In this document: positions 1 to 6,803 of the stretch, one piece after another | Position numbering within the stretch: the stretch's first letter is position 1 | Layout of the letters: each line of letters starts with the position of its first letter | NCBI GenBank assembly: GCA_029265335.1 | Contig: JAJUJN010000055.1 | Span: forward strand, 1 to 9,664 | Length of the DNA: 9,664 nt | Source: Alcaligenaceae bacterium | GTDB lineage: Bacteria; Pseudomonadota; Gammaproteobacteria; Burkholderiales; Burkholderiaceae_B | Direction: 5' to 3' | Notes under the pieces: generated by a model | Told to the model about the DNA's origin: nothing | What the model saw: only the letters and a program-made list of their open reading frames with translations | Database searches by the model: none | Position numbers and translations under genes: made by a program

Positions 1-1040
1 ACCAGATTGGTGAAGAAGCCGGAGAGGATCGACAGTGTAGGCCCGGCCAGAATCACGAACACCAGCAGCAAGAAAGCCATCACCAGGTTGATTTCCGACA
101 GGCGGCGCACACCTTTGTCTACCCCAGCTACCACCGAGAGCAGAGCTATCGCCGTGATCACGGTAATCAACACCACTTTGCTGAGGGTGGTGGACTCCAC
201 ACCGAACAGATATTCGATGCCGGCGGAAGCCTGTTCCGCCCCTAGCCCTAACGAGGTAACCAGCCCGAACAGCGTGGCGAACACCGCCAGGATATCCACC
301 ACGTGACCTGGCCAACCCCAAACGCGCTCACCGAGCAAAGGATAGAAAATTGAGCGCATGCTCAGCGGCAACCCCTTGTTGAACGAGAACAAGGCAAGCG
401 CCAGGGCAACGATGGCGTAAATGGCCCACGGATGCAGACCCCAGTGATAAATGGTGGCTGCCATCCCCAAACGCCAGGCTTCCTGGACATCGCCGGCAGC
501 CCCGCCGAGCGGAGCCCAATCGGTTCTTTGCCCATCTTCGCCGTAAGTGATGCCCTCCAAGGCCGCGGTGAAGTGCCCCATGGGCTCCGCCACGCCGTAG
601 AACATGAGCCCGATTCCCATGCCGGCCGCAAATAGCATTGCGAACCAGCCTGGGTAGCTGAAATCGGGCACAGCATCACATCCGCCGAGGCGCACCCTGC
701 CCAGTGGCGAGAAGATGAGTATCAGGCAAAGCAGCACGAAGATATTGGCCGCAGCCATGAAGAACCCGGCCAAATGACGGGTGAGCCAATCGCGCAAACC
801 GTTGAAGACGGGTTCCACCTCGGCGTGAAAAGCGAGCGCGAGGAAGACGAACAACAGCGTGATCAAGGCAGAGATGATGAACACCTTGCCATGAATGTCG
901 AACGGCACCAGAAACTTGTGCCGGATGTTGTCTTGCCCCACGACATAGTCGGTATCGATCAGGTCGGTGGGGCCGCTGGGCGGTGGAATGCCGTCGTCTG
1001 AGGGTTGCGGAGCGTCGGGATCTTGGGGCTCATTGGCCAT
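1..1040 (-). CDS. BCCT-family transporter (betaine/choline/carnitine type), N-terminal part, cut by window edge
   Basis: Inner-membrane secondary transporter of the betaine/choline/carnitine family, which takes up quaternary ammonium osmolytes with Na+ or H+. Reading from 1040 gives 346 uninterrupted residues, then the gene leaves the window; family members are usually 500-700 residues. A soluble acidic, Pro-rich N-terminus (about residues 1-50) precedes hydrophobic segments near 53-72, 90-111, 131-152, 193-220, 244-270, 286-306 and 318-340. Family hallmarks are clear: the glycine-rich AAGMGIGLMFYGVAEP stretch (residues 138-153, substrate/ion path of TM3), HWGLHPWAIYAI (199-210) and FNKGLPLSMRSIFYPLLGER (220-239). 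The aromatic TM8 motif that helps predict substrate lies outside the window, so the substrate is not assigned. The ATG at 1040 is supported by a GGAGGAG site 8 nt upstream. It is divergent from the nitroreductase gene. The family is certain; the role in osmoprotection is inferred. Confidence 0.93.
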   Translation of the reverse strand, partial: MANEPQDPDAPQPSDDGIPPPSGPTDLIDTDYVVGQDNIRHKFLVPFDIHGKVFIISALITLLFVFLALAFHAEVEPVFNGLRDWLTRHLAGFFMAAANIFVLLCLILIFSPLGRVRLGGCDAVPDFSYPGWFAMLFAAGMGIGLMFYGVAEPMGHFTAALEGITYGEDGQRTDWAPLGGAAGDVQEAWRLGMAATIYHWGLHPWAIYAIVALALALFSFNKGLPLSMRSIFYPLLGERVWGWPGHVVDILAVFATLFGLVTSLGLGAEQASAGIEYLFGVESTTLSKVVLITVITAIALLSVVAGVDKGVRRLSEINLVMAFLLLVFVILAGPTLSILSGFFTNL

Positions 1041-1255
1041 GCAGTAAACTCCTCCGTGAGTGCTTCAGCGTCAGCCGATGGCCCGCAAAGTTGACCACCG
1101 AAACACCTAGTTCTTCAAGAAATGCGGGCAGGACGCCCCACAGGATACGGGATGTGTCTGTGTTTGCCCAACTATGGTGTTTGACGTCTGGGCATAGCCT
1201 GTTCTCGCCGGAGGCGTTATCGTTGTTTTTTTACTTTATTGATTCTGACCGCTAG
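1041..1255. other. Divergent intergenic region between BCCT transporter and nitroreductase
   Basis: This 215-bp gap should carry the promoters of both divergent genes. Visible features are the transporter's ribosome binding site, an interrupted dyad at 1166-1197 (CTATG/CATAG, and overlapping GCCCA/TGGGC), and an AT-rich stretch at 1223-1246 with a T7 run just before the nitroreductase start. A weak minus-strand promoter candidate is TTGGGC (1166-1171) with TATCCT (1142-1147) at 18-nt spacing; it matches the sigma-70 consensus poorly. I see no convincing coding sequence here. A plus-strand reading frame ending at 1255 is Cys/Arg/Ser-rich, partly antisense to the transporter, and looks spurious. 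Confidence 0.55.
1049..1055 (-). promoter_or_regulatory. Strong Shine-Dalgarno site of the BCCT transporter gene
   Basis: On the minus strand this reads GGAGGAG and lies 8 nt before the ATG at 1040. It is one of the best ribosome binding sites in the window and fixes the transporter start, in contrast to the weak sites of most genes in the minus-strand block. Confidence 0.8.
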
Positions 1256-1945
1256 ATGACCGTCACCACTTCGCCCAATCTGCAAGCCCTGCAGCAGATC
1301 CTGCAAGACCGTTACAGTTGCCGCGCTTACCGTCCCGAACCTTTGCCGCGTGAGCTTATCAACACCATGCTTCAGGTGGCTCAGCGCACCGCGTCGTGGT
1401 GCAATACGCAGCCGTGGCAGGTACATATCATCAGTGGCGAGGCGCGCAACCGTCTGAGCGAAGCTCTTTACGCGGCGGCTGAGGTGGATCCTATCGGCGC
1501 TGGTGAGTTTCCCTTCCCCACGCAATACATCAACCAATATCGTGAGCGCCGCCGCACTTGCGGTTTTCAGTTGTACGAAGCGGTGGGCATCGAGCGTGGC
1601 GACCGCGCCGCCTCGCGAATCCAGATGCTCGAGAATTTCCGTTTTTTCGGGGCGCCGCATACGGCGTTGCTGTTCACGCCAACTGATATCGGCACCTACG
1701 GGGCGGTGGATGTAGGCGCCTATGTCACCAACTTCATGAACGCGGCAACCGCTCTGGGGGTAGGCACCATTGCCCAGGCCTCGGTGTCGGGCTTCCCGCA
1801 AATCGTGAAGGAGCACCTGGGGGTGGGCGACGATCAGATGTTGGTGTGCGGGATTTCGTTTGGCTGGCCCGACCCCGAGCATCCCATCAACAGCTTTCGC
1901 ACCGAGAGAGCCGAAGTGAACGACGTGGTGCACTGGCACGAGTAG
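1256..1945 (+). CDS. Nitroreductase-family FMN-dependent oxidoreductase
   Basis: A 229-residue protein of the nitroreductase fold, which uses FMN and NAD(P)H to reduce nitroaromatics, quinones or similar acceptors; the true substrate is unknown. Seen in the sequence: the N-terminal RYSCRAYRPEPLP segment (residues 19-31) with the FMN-phosphate-binding Arg/Ser residues, ASWCNTQPWQVHII (46-59), the YRERRR..GFQLYEAVGI block (95-112), a helical GAVDVGAYVTNFMNAATALG dimer/FMN segment (149-168), and CGISFGWPDPEHPINSFRTER (198-218), typical of the nitrobenzoate-reductase-like subgroup. Length is normal. The start is forced: an in-frame TAG sits directly before the ATG. No Shine-Dalgarno sequence is evident, so initiation may be weak or leaderless. 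It converges on ruvC with a 71-bp gap and diverges from the BCCT gene, so it appears to be monocistronic. The family is firm; a physiological role is not. Confidence 0.9.
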   Translation: MTVTTSPNLQALQQILQDRYSCRAYRPEPLPRELINTMLQVAQRTASWCNTQPWQVHIISGEARNRLSEALYAAAEVDPIGAGEFPFPTQYINQYRERRRTCGFQLYEAVGIERGDRAASRIQMLENFRFFGAPHTALLFTPTDIGTYGAVDVGAYVTNFMNAATALGVGTIAQASVSGFPQIVKEHLGVGDDQMLVCGISFGWPDPEHPINSFRTERAEVNDVVHWHE

Positions 1946-1961
1946 TCGTTCGCCAAGGTGT

Positions 1962-1980
1962 GGCGCTGAGGAATCAGCCC
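1962..1980. terminator. Possible hairpin between convergent nitroreductase and ruvC ends
   Basis: GCTGA (1965-1969) pairs with TCAGC (1974-1978) around a GGAA tetraloop, and GG/CC can extend the stem across a one-base bulge. It lies 17 nt after the nitroreductase stop and beyond the ruvC stop in the opposite direction, where a bidirectional terminator would be expected. There is no T-run on either side, so it does not meet the classical intrinsic-terminator pattern. Confidence 0.3.
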
Positions 1981-2016
1981 ACGCTCTCGATTCCCGCTGT
2001 CGATTCCTTTGCCCAG

Positions 2017-2589
2017 CTACATCGAGAGTCGCCCGCGGCGTTGCCGCGGCGCCCCACCGCCAGAGCCGCCGATCTGTTGGCCCAATAGCTGGGTAAGCGG
2101 CGCGCTGTGCGCATGGCAGATGGCGCAGGCCAGGGCATCGGCGGCGTCCGATGCTGGCGCACCGCTCAAACGCAGCAGGTATTGCACCATTTCCTGGATC
2201 TGAGATTTGGCCGCACGTCCGGTTCCGGCGACGGCCTTCTTGATCTGCAAGGCGGTGTACTCGTGCACCTGCAGTCCACCATCTGCCAGGCCACACAGGG
2301 CGGCGCCGCGTGCTTGTCCCAGGAGCAGTGTGGATTGCGGATTCACATTGACAAAGACCTTCTCCAGCGCCGCCTCAGTGGGTTGCGACTGTTCGATGAT
2401 CTGGCGGAGCCCATCGAAAATCACCTTCAGCCGAGCGGGCAAAGGCTGGTCGGCGGGCGCTACGATGGTGCCGCTGGCCACGTAATGGAGCTGCGTGCCC
2501 TGAACGTCGATCAGGCCGAAGCCAGTGCGGCGCAGCCCCGGGTCGATGCCGAGGATGCGCAAACGCTTGGAAGCGGGAGTCGTGGTCAA
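2017..2589 (-). CDS. ruvC: Crossover junction endodeoxyribonuclease RuvC
   Basis: RuvC cuts Holliday junctions by paired nicks, acting as a dimer with the RuvAB branch-migration motor in recombinational repair. All four metal-binding acidic residues of the family are visible: D16 in ILGIDPG, E76 in [12 protein letters not shown], and D148 and D151 in the SDAADALA motif. The GQARGAAL segment (91-98) and the [15 protein letters not shown] region (112-126) also match the family. From the TTG at 2589 the protein has 190 residues. A second in-frame TTG at 2562 would give 181 residues and put the first catalytic Asp at position 7, as in E. coli RuvC; neither start has a clear ribosome binding site. 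The gene begins 8 nt after the purH stop, so the two are probably co-transcribed and translationally coupled. The Gly-, Ser- and Arg-rich C-terminal tail looks disordered. ruvA and ruvB do not follow it in this window. Confidence 0.95.
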   Translation of the reverse strand: MTTTPASKRLRILGIDPGLRRTGFGLIDVQGTQLHYVASGTIVAPADQPLPARLKVIFDGLRQIIEQSQPTEAALEKVFVNVNPQSTLLLGQARGAALCGLADGGLQVHEYTALQIKKAVAGTGRAAKSQIQEMVQYLLRLSGAPASDAADALACAICHAHSAPLTQLLGQQIGGSGGGAPRQRRGRLSM

Positions 2590-2597
2590 GGCGCGAC

Positions 2598-4187
2598 TCA
2601 GTGCCGGAAGTGACGCATGCCGGTGAACACCATGGTGAGATCACGCTCATCGGCTGCTGCGATCACTTCATCGTCGCGAATGCTGCCGCCCGGTTGGATC
2701 ACGGCGGTGGCGCCAGCATCGGCCACCACGTCGAGACCATCCCGGAAAGGGAAAAACGCGTCGGAGGCAACGGCCGAACCCGCCAAAGACAAGCCTGCGT
2801 TCTCGGCCTTGATGCTGGCAATGCGCGCGGAATCGATGCGGCTCATTTGGCCGGCGCCCACGCCGAGGGTCATCTGATTGCCCGTAAAGACGATGGCGTT
2901 GGATTTCACGTATTTGGCGACTTTCCAGGCAAAGAGCAGATCTTTCAGCTGTGCCTCGGTAGGTTGCCGCTTGGTGACCACCTGGATGTCCTGCTCGTTG
3001 AGGCTGCCGGTATCGGTTTCTTGCACGAGCCAGCCGCCACCGACTCGCTTGACGTCGAACGCGTTGATGCCCTGACCATGCGGCACCTCGAGGGCGCGCA
3101 CATTTTTTTTGGCCGCCAACACTTCCAGCGCGCTGCCGTCGTAGGCCGGAGCAAGCAACACCTCCAGGAACTGCTGATCGATGATGGCCTGGGCCGTGGC
3201 GGCGTCAACCGGGCGGTTGAAGGCGATGATGCCGCCGAAGGCGGAGGTTGGGTCGGTCTTGAAGGCCTTTTGATAGGCCTCGAGCGCGTTGGCGCCCAAC
3301 GCGACACCGCAGGGGTTGGCGTGCTTGACGATCACGCAGGCCGGGGCCTCGAAGCTTCTCACGCACTCCCAGGCAGCGTCGGCGTCGGCGATATTGTTGT
3401 ACGACAGCTCCTTGCCCTGCAGCTGACGGTAGTGAGCCAGCAGGCCCGAGGGCTTCACGGCGTCGCCGTAGAAGGCGGCAGCCTGGTGGGGATTCTCGCC
3501 ATAACGCATGATTTGATGGCGACGCATCTGAACGGTGAGCGTTTGCGGCCAGGGCTCGCGGGTGGGCACCGATTCGGGAGCGGGGGTGTCGGCAATGGCG
3601 CTGAGGTAGTTGGCAATGGCGCCATCGTAGGCGGCGGTGTGGGCGAACACCTTGCCTGCCAACTCGAGGCGCAGGCGATACGAAGGCGTTCCGTGCTGAT
3701 CGATTTCCTGCAGCACGCGGTGGTAGTCGCCCGGGTCGATCACCACGGTAACGCCGCCGTTCTCGTTGCCGTGGTTCTTGGCGGCAGCACGCAACATGGC
3801 GGGGCCGCCGATGTCGATGTTCTCTACCGCATCGGCAAAGCTGCAATCGGGCTTGGCCACGGTTTCTCGAAACGGATAAAGGTTCACCACCAGAAGGTCG
3901 ATGCGTTCAATGCCGTGGTCTTCGAGCGCCTGCAGGTGTTCGGCGGAGTCGCGTCGCGCGAGCAGGCCGCCATGAATCTTGGGGTGCAGCGTTTTTACGC
4001 GACCATCGAGGATTTCGGGCGAGCCGGTGTAATCGGCCACCTCTTGCACGGTGAGGCCGGCTTCGGCCAGCAAGCGGGCAGTGCCGCCGGTAGAAAGCAG
4101 TTGCACGCCGCGAGCGGCGAGCGCACGGGCAAAGTCGACCACGCCGGCTTTGTCGGATACGGAGATGAGAGCACGTTGCACAGGCAT
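2598..4187 (-). CDS. purH: Bifunctional AICAR formyltransferase / IMP cyclohydrolase PurH
   Basis: PurH performs the last two steps of de novo purine synthesis in the cytoplasm: formylation of AICAR with 10-formyl-tetrahydrofolate, then ring closure to IMP. At 529 residues it has the same length as the E. coli enzyme. The N-terminal MGS-like cyclohydrolase domain (about 1-195) starts [10 protein letters not shown] and carries LSTGGTA (31-37) and [16 protein letters not shown] (59-74). The C-terminal transformylase domain (about 200-529) has MRYGENPHQ (227-235), QGKELSYNN (257-265), the catalytic Lys288-His289 in VKHANPCG, and [13 protein letters not shown] (312-324). The reading frame is intact and ends in the usual [10 protein letters not shown]. 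The ATG at 4187 has a poor ribosome binding site, and the gene follows fis after 40 nt. An A8 run (mRNA sense, 3103-3110) encodes the Lys-Lys of an AAKKNVR segment. The enzyme identity is secure. Confidence 0.98.
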   Translation of the reverse strand: MPVQRALISVSDKAGVVDFARALAARGVQLLSTGGTARLLAEAGLTVQEVADYTGSPEILDGRVKTLHPKIHGGLLARRDSAEHLQALEDHGIERIDLLVVNLYPFRETVAKPDCSFADAVENIDIGGPAMLRAAAKNHGNENGGVTVVIDPGDYHRVLQEIDQHGTPSYRLRLELAGKVFAHTAAYDGAIANYLSAIADTPAPESVPTREPWPQTLTVQMRRHQIMRYGENPHQAAAFYGDAVKPSGLLAHYRQLQGKELSYNNIADADAAWECVRSFEAPACVIVKHANPCGVALGANALEAYQKAFKTDPTSAFGGIIAFNRPVDAATAQAIIDQQFLEVLLAPAYDGSALEVLAAKKNVRALEVPHGQGINAFDVKRVGGGWLVQETDTGSLNEQDIQVVTKRQPTEAQLKDLLFAWKVAKYVKSNAIVFTGNQMTLGVGAGQMSRIDSARIASIKAENAGLSLAGSAVASDAFFPFRDGLDVVADAGATAVIQPGGSIRDDEVIAAADERDLTMVFTGMRHFRH

Positions 4188-4227
4188 TGGAAGGGGCTCG
4201 CAAAAGGGGTGAATAGTAGAGATGATG

Positions 4228-4491
4228 TTAGCGACCGGGGGCAGTGACCTGAGGATCGACGCCGTGCTGTTCGAGCTTCTTGCGTAAGGTGTTGCGGTTG
4301 ATGCCCAGCATGTCGGCGGCCCGCGATTGGTTGCCGCCGGTGCGTTGCAAGATGGCTTCGAGCATAGGACGTTCCACGGCAGCGATCACCATGTGCCAGA
4401 TGCCCGCAGCGGGTTCGCCGTCGAGGTCTTCAAAATAGCGATCGAGTTGCGCGTGCACGCATTCTTCGAGGGAAGTGGGTTGCTTTTTCAT
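4228..4491 (-). CDS. fis: Nucleoid-associated protein Fis (short form)
   Basis: Fis is a small homodimeric DNA-bending protein that shapes the nucleoid and modulates growth-phase transcription, including stable RNA promoters. From the ATG at 4491 the product has 87 residues. The C-terminal helix-turn-helix is clear: [20 protein letters not shown] (residues 52-71), with DNA-contact residues equivalent to the Asn, Arg, Thr and Lys positions of E. coli Fis. The upstream dimerisation helices (about 7-50) include the ERPMLEAIL segment. Compared with the 98-residue E. coli protein, about 20 N-terminal residues forming the beta-hairpin arm are absent, and about eight residues (PQVTAPGR) are added at the C-terminus. 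A longer frame to 4674 is only antisense-like extension through dusB. The start lies 4 nt after the dusB stop with no separate ribosome binding site, implying translational coupling, as in the conserved dusB-fis operon of proteobacteria. Confidence 0.94.
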   Translation of the reverse strand: MKKQPTSLEECVHAQLDRYFEDLDGEPAAGIWHMVIAAVERPMLEAILQRTGGNQSRAADMLGINRNTLRKKLEQHGVDPQVTAPGR

Positions 4492-4495
4492 TGGT

Positions 4496-5491
4496 TCAGG
4501 CGGCCAGTGGACCGGCATCCTTCGTTTGTTCGAACCATTGCGCGATGGCTCGTGATTGGGCTTTGGTGGATTCGATTCGATTGATTTCGGCGCAGAGTTC
4601 CGCCCCACCGGGCAGCTTGCCCAGATACCAGCCGATGTGTTTGCGGGCGGTGCGCACGCCAGTGTATTCGCCATAGAAGCGATAGTGGTCGTCGAGATGA
4701 TGCAAGAGCAATTCGCGCAGCTCCGACCACGTGGGAGGCGGCAGATGCTCGCCGGTTTGCAGATAATGGGCCACCTCGCGGAAGATCCACGGGCGTCCCT
4801 GTGCTGCGCGACCGATCATCACGCCATCGGCTCCGGTGTAATCGAGCACGGCCTTGGCCTTCTCGGGCGAATCGATGTCGCCATTGGCGATCAGCGGAAT
4901 TTGCAGCGCAGCTTTCACCTCTCGGATGGTGTGGTATTCGGCCTCACCCGTGTAGAGATCGGCTCGAGTGCGACCATGCAGGGCCAGAGCCGCGATGCCT
5001 ATGCTTTCGGCGCGCTTGGCCACGCGCAGCACATTGCGATTCTTGGCGTCCCAGCCCGTGCGGGTTTTGAGTGTAACCGGCACGCCGAGGGGTGTGCAGG
5101 CTTCCACCACCGCTTCGAGAATACGGGCTACCAGGTCTTCGTTCTGCAAGAGGGCGGAGCCCGAAGCCGCGCTGCACACTTTCTTCACAGGGCAACCCAT
5201 GTTGATATCGATGATGCGAGCGCCTTTTTCGACATTGAAGCGGGCGGCCTCAGCCATCATTTGCGGGTCGGCCCCAGCGAGCTGCACGGCGATGGGCTCG
5301 CTCTCGCCTTCGTGATCGAGCCGTCGCGAGGTCTTGACGCTCTGCCACAGCTGAGGGTTGCTGGCGGCCATTTCGGACACGGCATGGCCCGCCCCCAGCC
5401 GCCGGCAGAGCTGCCGGAAGGGCCGATCGGTGACGCCGGCCATGGGGGCGACGATCACGGGGTTGGGGAGTTGCCAGGGACCTATACGCAT
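4496..5491 (-). CDS. dusB: tRNA-dihydrouridine synthase DusB
   Basis: DusB is an FMN- and NADPH-dependent enzyme that reduces specific uridines in the tRNA D-loop to dihydrouridine. The TIM-barrel landmarks appear in order: VAPMAGVTDRPFR (residues 14-26), VQLAGADP (69-76), DINMGCPVKKV (95-105) with the catalytic Cys100, the active-site LKTRTGW (141-147) and LHGRTR (171-176), NGDI (203-206), and GVMIGRAAQGRPWIF (223-237). The small C-terminal tRNA-binding helical domain follows, including VRTARKHIGWYLG. I chose the ATG at 5491 (331 residues) because MRIGPWQLPNPVIVAPMAG is the usual N-terminus. An in-frame ATG at 5521 would add ten residues (MGGAICRLQP) and has a slightly better AGG upstream. 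The INMGCP and SGSALLQ motifs fit DusB rather than DusA or DusC, and direct coupling to fis supports this. Confidence 0.95.
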   Translation of the reverse strand: MRIGPWQLPNPVIVAPMAGVTDRPFRQLCRRLGAGHAVSEMAASNPQLWQSVKTSRRLDHEGESEPIAVQLAGADPQMMAEAARFNVEKGARIIDINMGCPVKKVCSAASGSALLQNEDLVARILEAVVEACTPLGVPVTLKTRTGWDAKNRNVLRVAKRAESIGIAALALHGRTRADLYTGEAEYHTIREVKAALQIPLIANGDIDSPEKAKAVLDYTGADGVMIGRAAQGRPWIFREVAHYLQTGEHLPPPTWSELRELLLHHLDDHYRFYGEYTGVRTARKHIGWYLGKLPGGAELCAEINRIESTKAQSRAIAQWFEQTKDAGPLAA

Positions 5492-5521
5492 CGGTTGAAG
5501 ACGACAAATCGCCCCGCCCAT

Positions 5522-5578
5522 AACCTGGCGGTAGCGTGTGCTTTCTGTGGGATCGCGAGGATTGTACTCGGGCCGCTT
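5522..5578 (-). promoter_or_regulatory. Candidate dusB-fis promoter region
   Basis: Between the ubiH stop and the dusB start the minus strand carries TACAAT (plus positions 5561-5566), a five-of-six match to a -10 box. It is followed by a GC-rich CCTCGCG stretch where a discriminator would lie. No good -35 hexamer is visible at 16-19 nt spacing. In E. coli the dusB-fis promoter sits in this position and has a GC-rich discriminator linked to stringent control. Position and composition fit that model, but the assignment is inference. Confidence 0.35.
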
Positions 5579-6781
5579 TTAACTACGCAGCCCCAGCATT
5601 AGATGTCGAGCGAGCGGGCGACGCAAGCTGGGGGAAGTATCCAGAGCCAGCAGCGCCAGCCCACAGGCGTGCTCTACCGGCGGCAAGCCGGTGGCGAATA
5701 TGCGGGGCAGGAAATCGGTGACCGCGATGGTGAGGCGGCGATCAGGCCGGCGACGCTCTACGAACTGTTGCAGCAGCGCCTTGGGTGAGCCTTGTGGCCG
5801 GGCCAGCCAGGGCGTGAGAGTCTGCGCCAGTTGAGCGGCGTCGCGCAAACCGAGGTTGAGCCCCTGACCGGCCACCGGGTGCAGGGTTTGGGCGGCATTG
5901 CCGATTGCCAACCTGCGCCCCTGCAGCACGGAAGCTTGCCAGCGCAGAGTGAGCGCCTGTTGTTGCCGGGCGCCGATGGGGGTGAGCCAGCCCAATCGAG
6001 CCCCGAAAGCTTGATTGAGTTGTTGCGCGAACTCATCGGCGCTGGCTTGGCAGAGGGCATCTGCGGTTTCCGGCCGACAGCACCAGATCACACTATGGAG
6101 GCTATGGGAAGGGTGGCCGGAATCGTGCACGTGTACGGGCAACAGGGCCAAGGGCCCTTCTCGGGTGAAACGTTCCCAGGCCCAGCCGGCGCGGGGCGCG
6201 GCAGCGGCCACCGTGGCGAGCACCGCCACCTGCGAATAGGGATGCTCACGAAGATTGCTGGCCGGGCCATCGACCCGACCATCCGCTTGCACCACGATGC
6301 GGCTGCGCCAGGTGAGATCATCTTGCACCAGTTGCGTGTACTCGTCGTGTTCGGCCACCACCGTGGCCTTGCTGCCGCCCTGCAAGGTGATGCCGCTGGC
6401 AGCCAACGGGCTGGCCTGCGCGGCCACTACCTCTTGCCAGGGGAACACCGTACCCAGCTCGGGCACCTCGAAATCGTGGTGACGAATGATGGTGCGACCC
6501 AAGCGGCCGCGCTGCGAGACGTGAATGGTGTGGATCGTGGCGCCGTCGGTGGGCCAAGCGTCCAGCGGCTCGAGCAGCGAGCGGCTGCCATGATTGAGCG
6601 CGATGGTGCGTAACGCCTGTTGGCCATGACTCTGGTCGGCCGGCAGTGCAGGCCGGGCGTGCTGGCACAGTCGGATGCGGCTGGGGTCGGGGCTCACGCG
6701 AGCCAGAAGCAGCGCGAGCGCCCCGGCCACGGGCCCGCTGCCCAACACAGTGACATCAGCCTCGGGAGCGTTGGCTTTCAT
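5579..6781 (-). CDS. ubiH: Ubiquinone biosynthesis FAD-dependent hydroxylase, UbiH/UbiF/VisC/COQ6 family
   Basis: A FAD-dependent aromatic-ring monooxygenase that hydroxylates a ubiquinone precursor at the inner membrane or in the Ubi complex. The 400-residue protein starts with a Rossmann dinucleotide-binding fold (VTVLGSGPVAGALALLLA, residues 10-27). It has the AWERFTREGPLALLPV block (201-216) seen in the family, and the FAD/ribityl motif LAIGNAAQTLHPVAGQGLNL (291-310) followed by GLRDAAQLAQ, which is very close to UbiH proper. A QADG (165-168) stands where the family has its DG motif. The ATG at 6781 is preceded by AAGGA with 6-nt spacing, so the longer frame to 6871, which overlaps pepP, is not used. 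It begins 22 nt after the pepP stop, a pairing common in proteobacteria. Which ring position it hydroxylates cannot be settled from sequence alone, since UbiH, UbiI and UbiF are similar. Confidence 0.9.
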   Translation of the reverse strand: MKANAPEADVTVLGSGPVAGALALLLARVSPDPSRIRLCQHARPALPADQSHGQQALRTIALNHGSRSLLEPLDAWPTDGATIHTIHVSQRGRLGRTIIRHHDFEVPELGTVFPWQEVVAAQASPLAASGITLQGGSKATVVAEHDEYTQLVQDDLTWRSRIVVQADGRVDGPASNLREHPYSQVAVLATVAAAAPRAGWAWERFTREGPLALLPVHVHDSGHPSHSLHSVIWCCRPETADALCQASADEFAQQLNQAFGARLGWLTPIGARQQQALTLRWQASVLQGRRLAIGNAAQTLHPVAGQGLNLGLRDAAQLAQTLTPWLARPQGSPKALLQQFVERRRPDRRLTIAVTDFLPRIFATGLPPVEHACGLALLALDTSPSLRRPLARHLMLGLRS

Positions 6782-6787
6782 CCTTGA

Positions 6788-6792
6788 TCCTT
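6788..6792 (-). promoter_or_regulatory. Shine-Dalgarno site deciding the ubiH start
   Basis: AAGGA on the minus strand lies 6 nt before the ATG at 6781, within the 22-nt gap after pepP. It supports MKANAPEADVTVLGSG as the true N-terminus, which also places the Rossmann glycines at the usual distance from the start. Confidence 0.65.
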
Positions 6793-6803
6793 GCCCGACT
6801 TCC

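Noticed and set aside
983..1255. 90-residue plus-strand frame ending directly before the nitroreductase ATG
   Set aside because: It is antisense to the transporter's N-terminus at its start, Cys/Arg/Ser-rich, and reads through the AT-rich regulatory stretch; it does not look like a leader peptide or real gene.
1987..2007. Two copies of TCGATTCC with a 13-bp period downstream of ruvC
   Set aside because: Only two short copies, with no further units and no association with a gene start; likely chance.
1217..2296. 359-residue open frame on the minus strand
   Set aside because: It is antisense to the nitroreductase and out of frame across ruvC. It is Arg-rich with no family signature.
2601..4247. 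548-residue open frame on the plus strand opposite purH
   Set aside because: It lies wholly antisense to an intact, unmistakable purH, has a Gly/His/Val/Ala-heavy composition and no recognisable motif. Long antisense frames are expected in GC-rich genes with strong third-position bias.
4556..5602. 348-residue open frame on the plus strand opposite dusB
   Set aside because: Antisense to dusB with skewed composition and no domain; both the sense protein and its motifs are intact.
5792..6613. 273-residue open frame on the plus strand opposite ubiH
   Set aside because: Antisense shadow of ubiH, Gly/Ala-rich, with no motif and no ribosome binding site.
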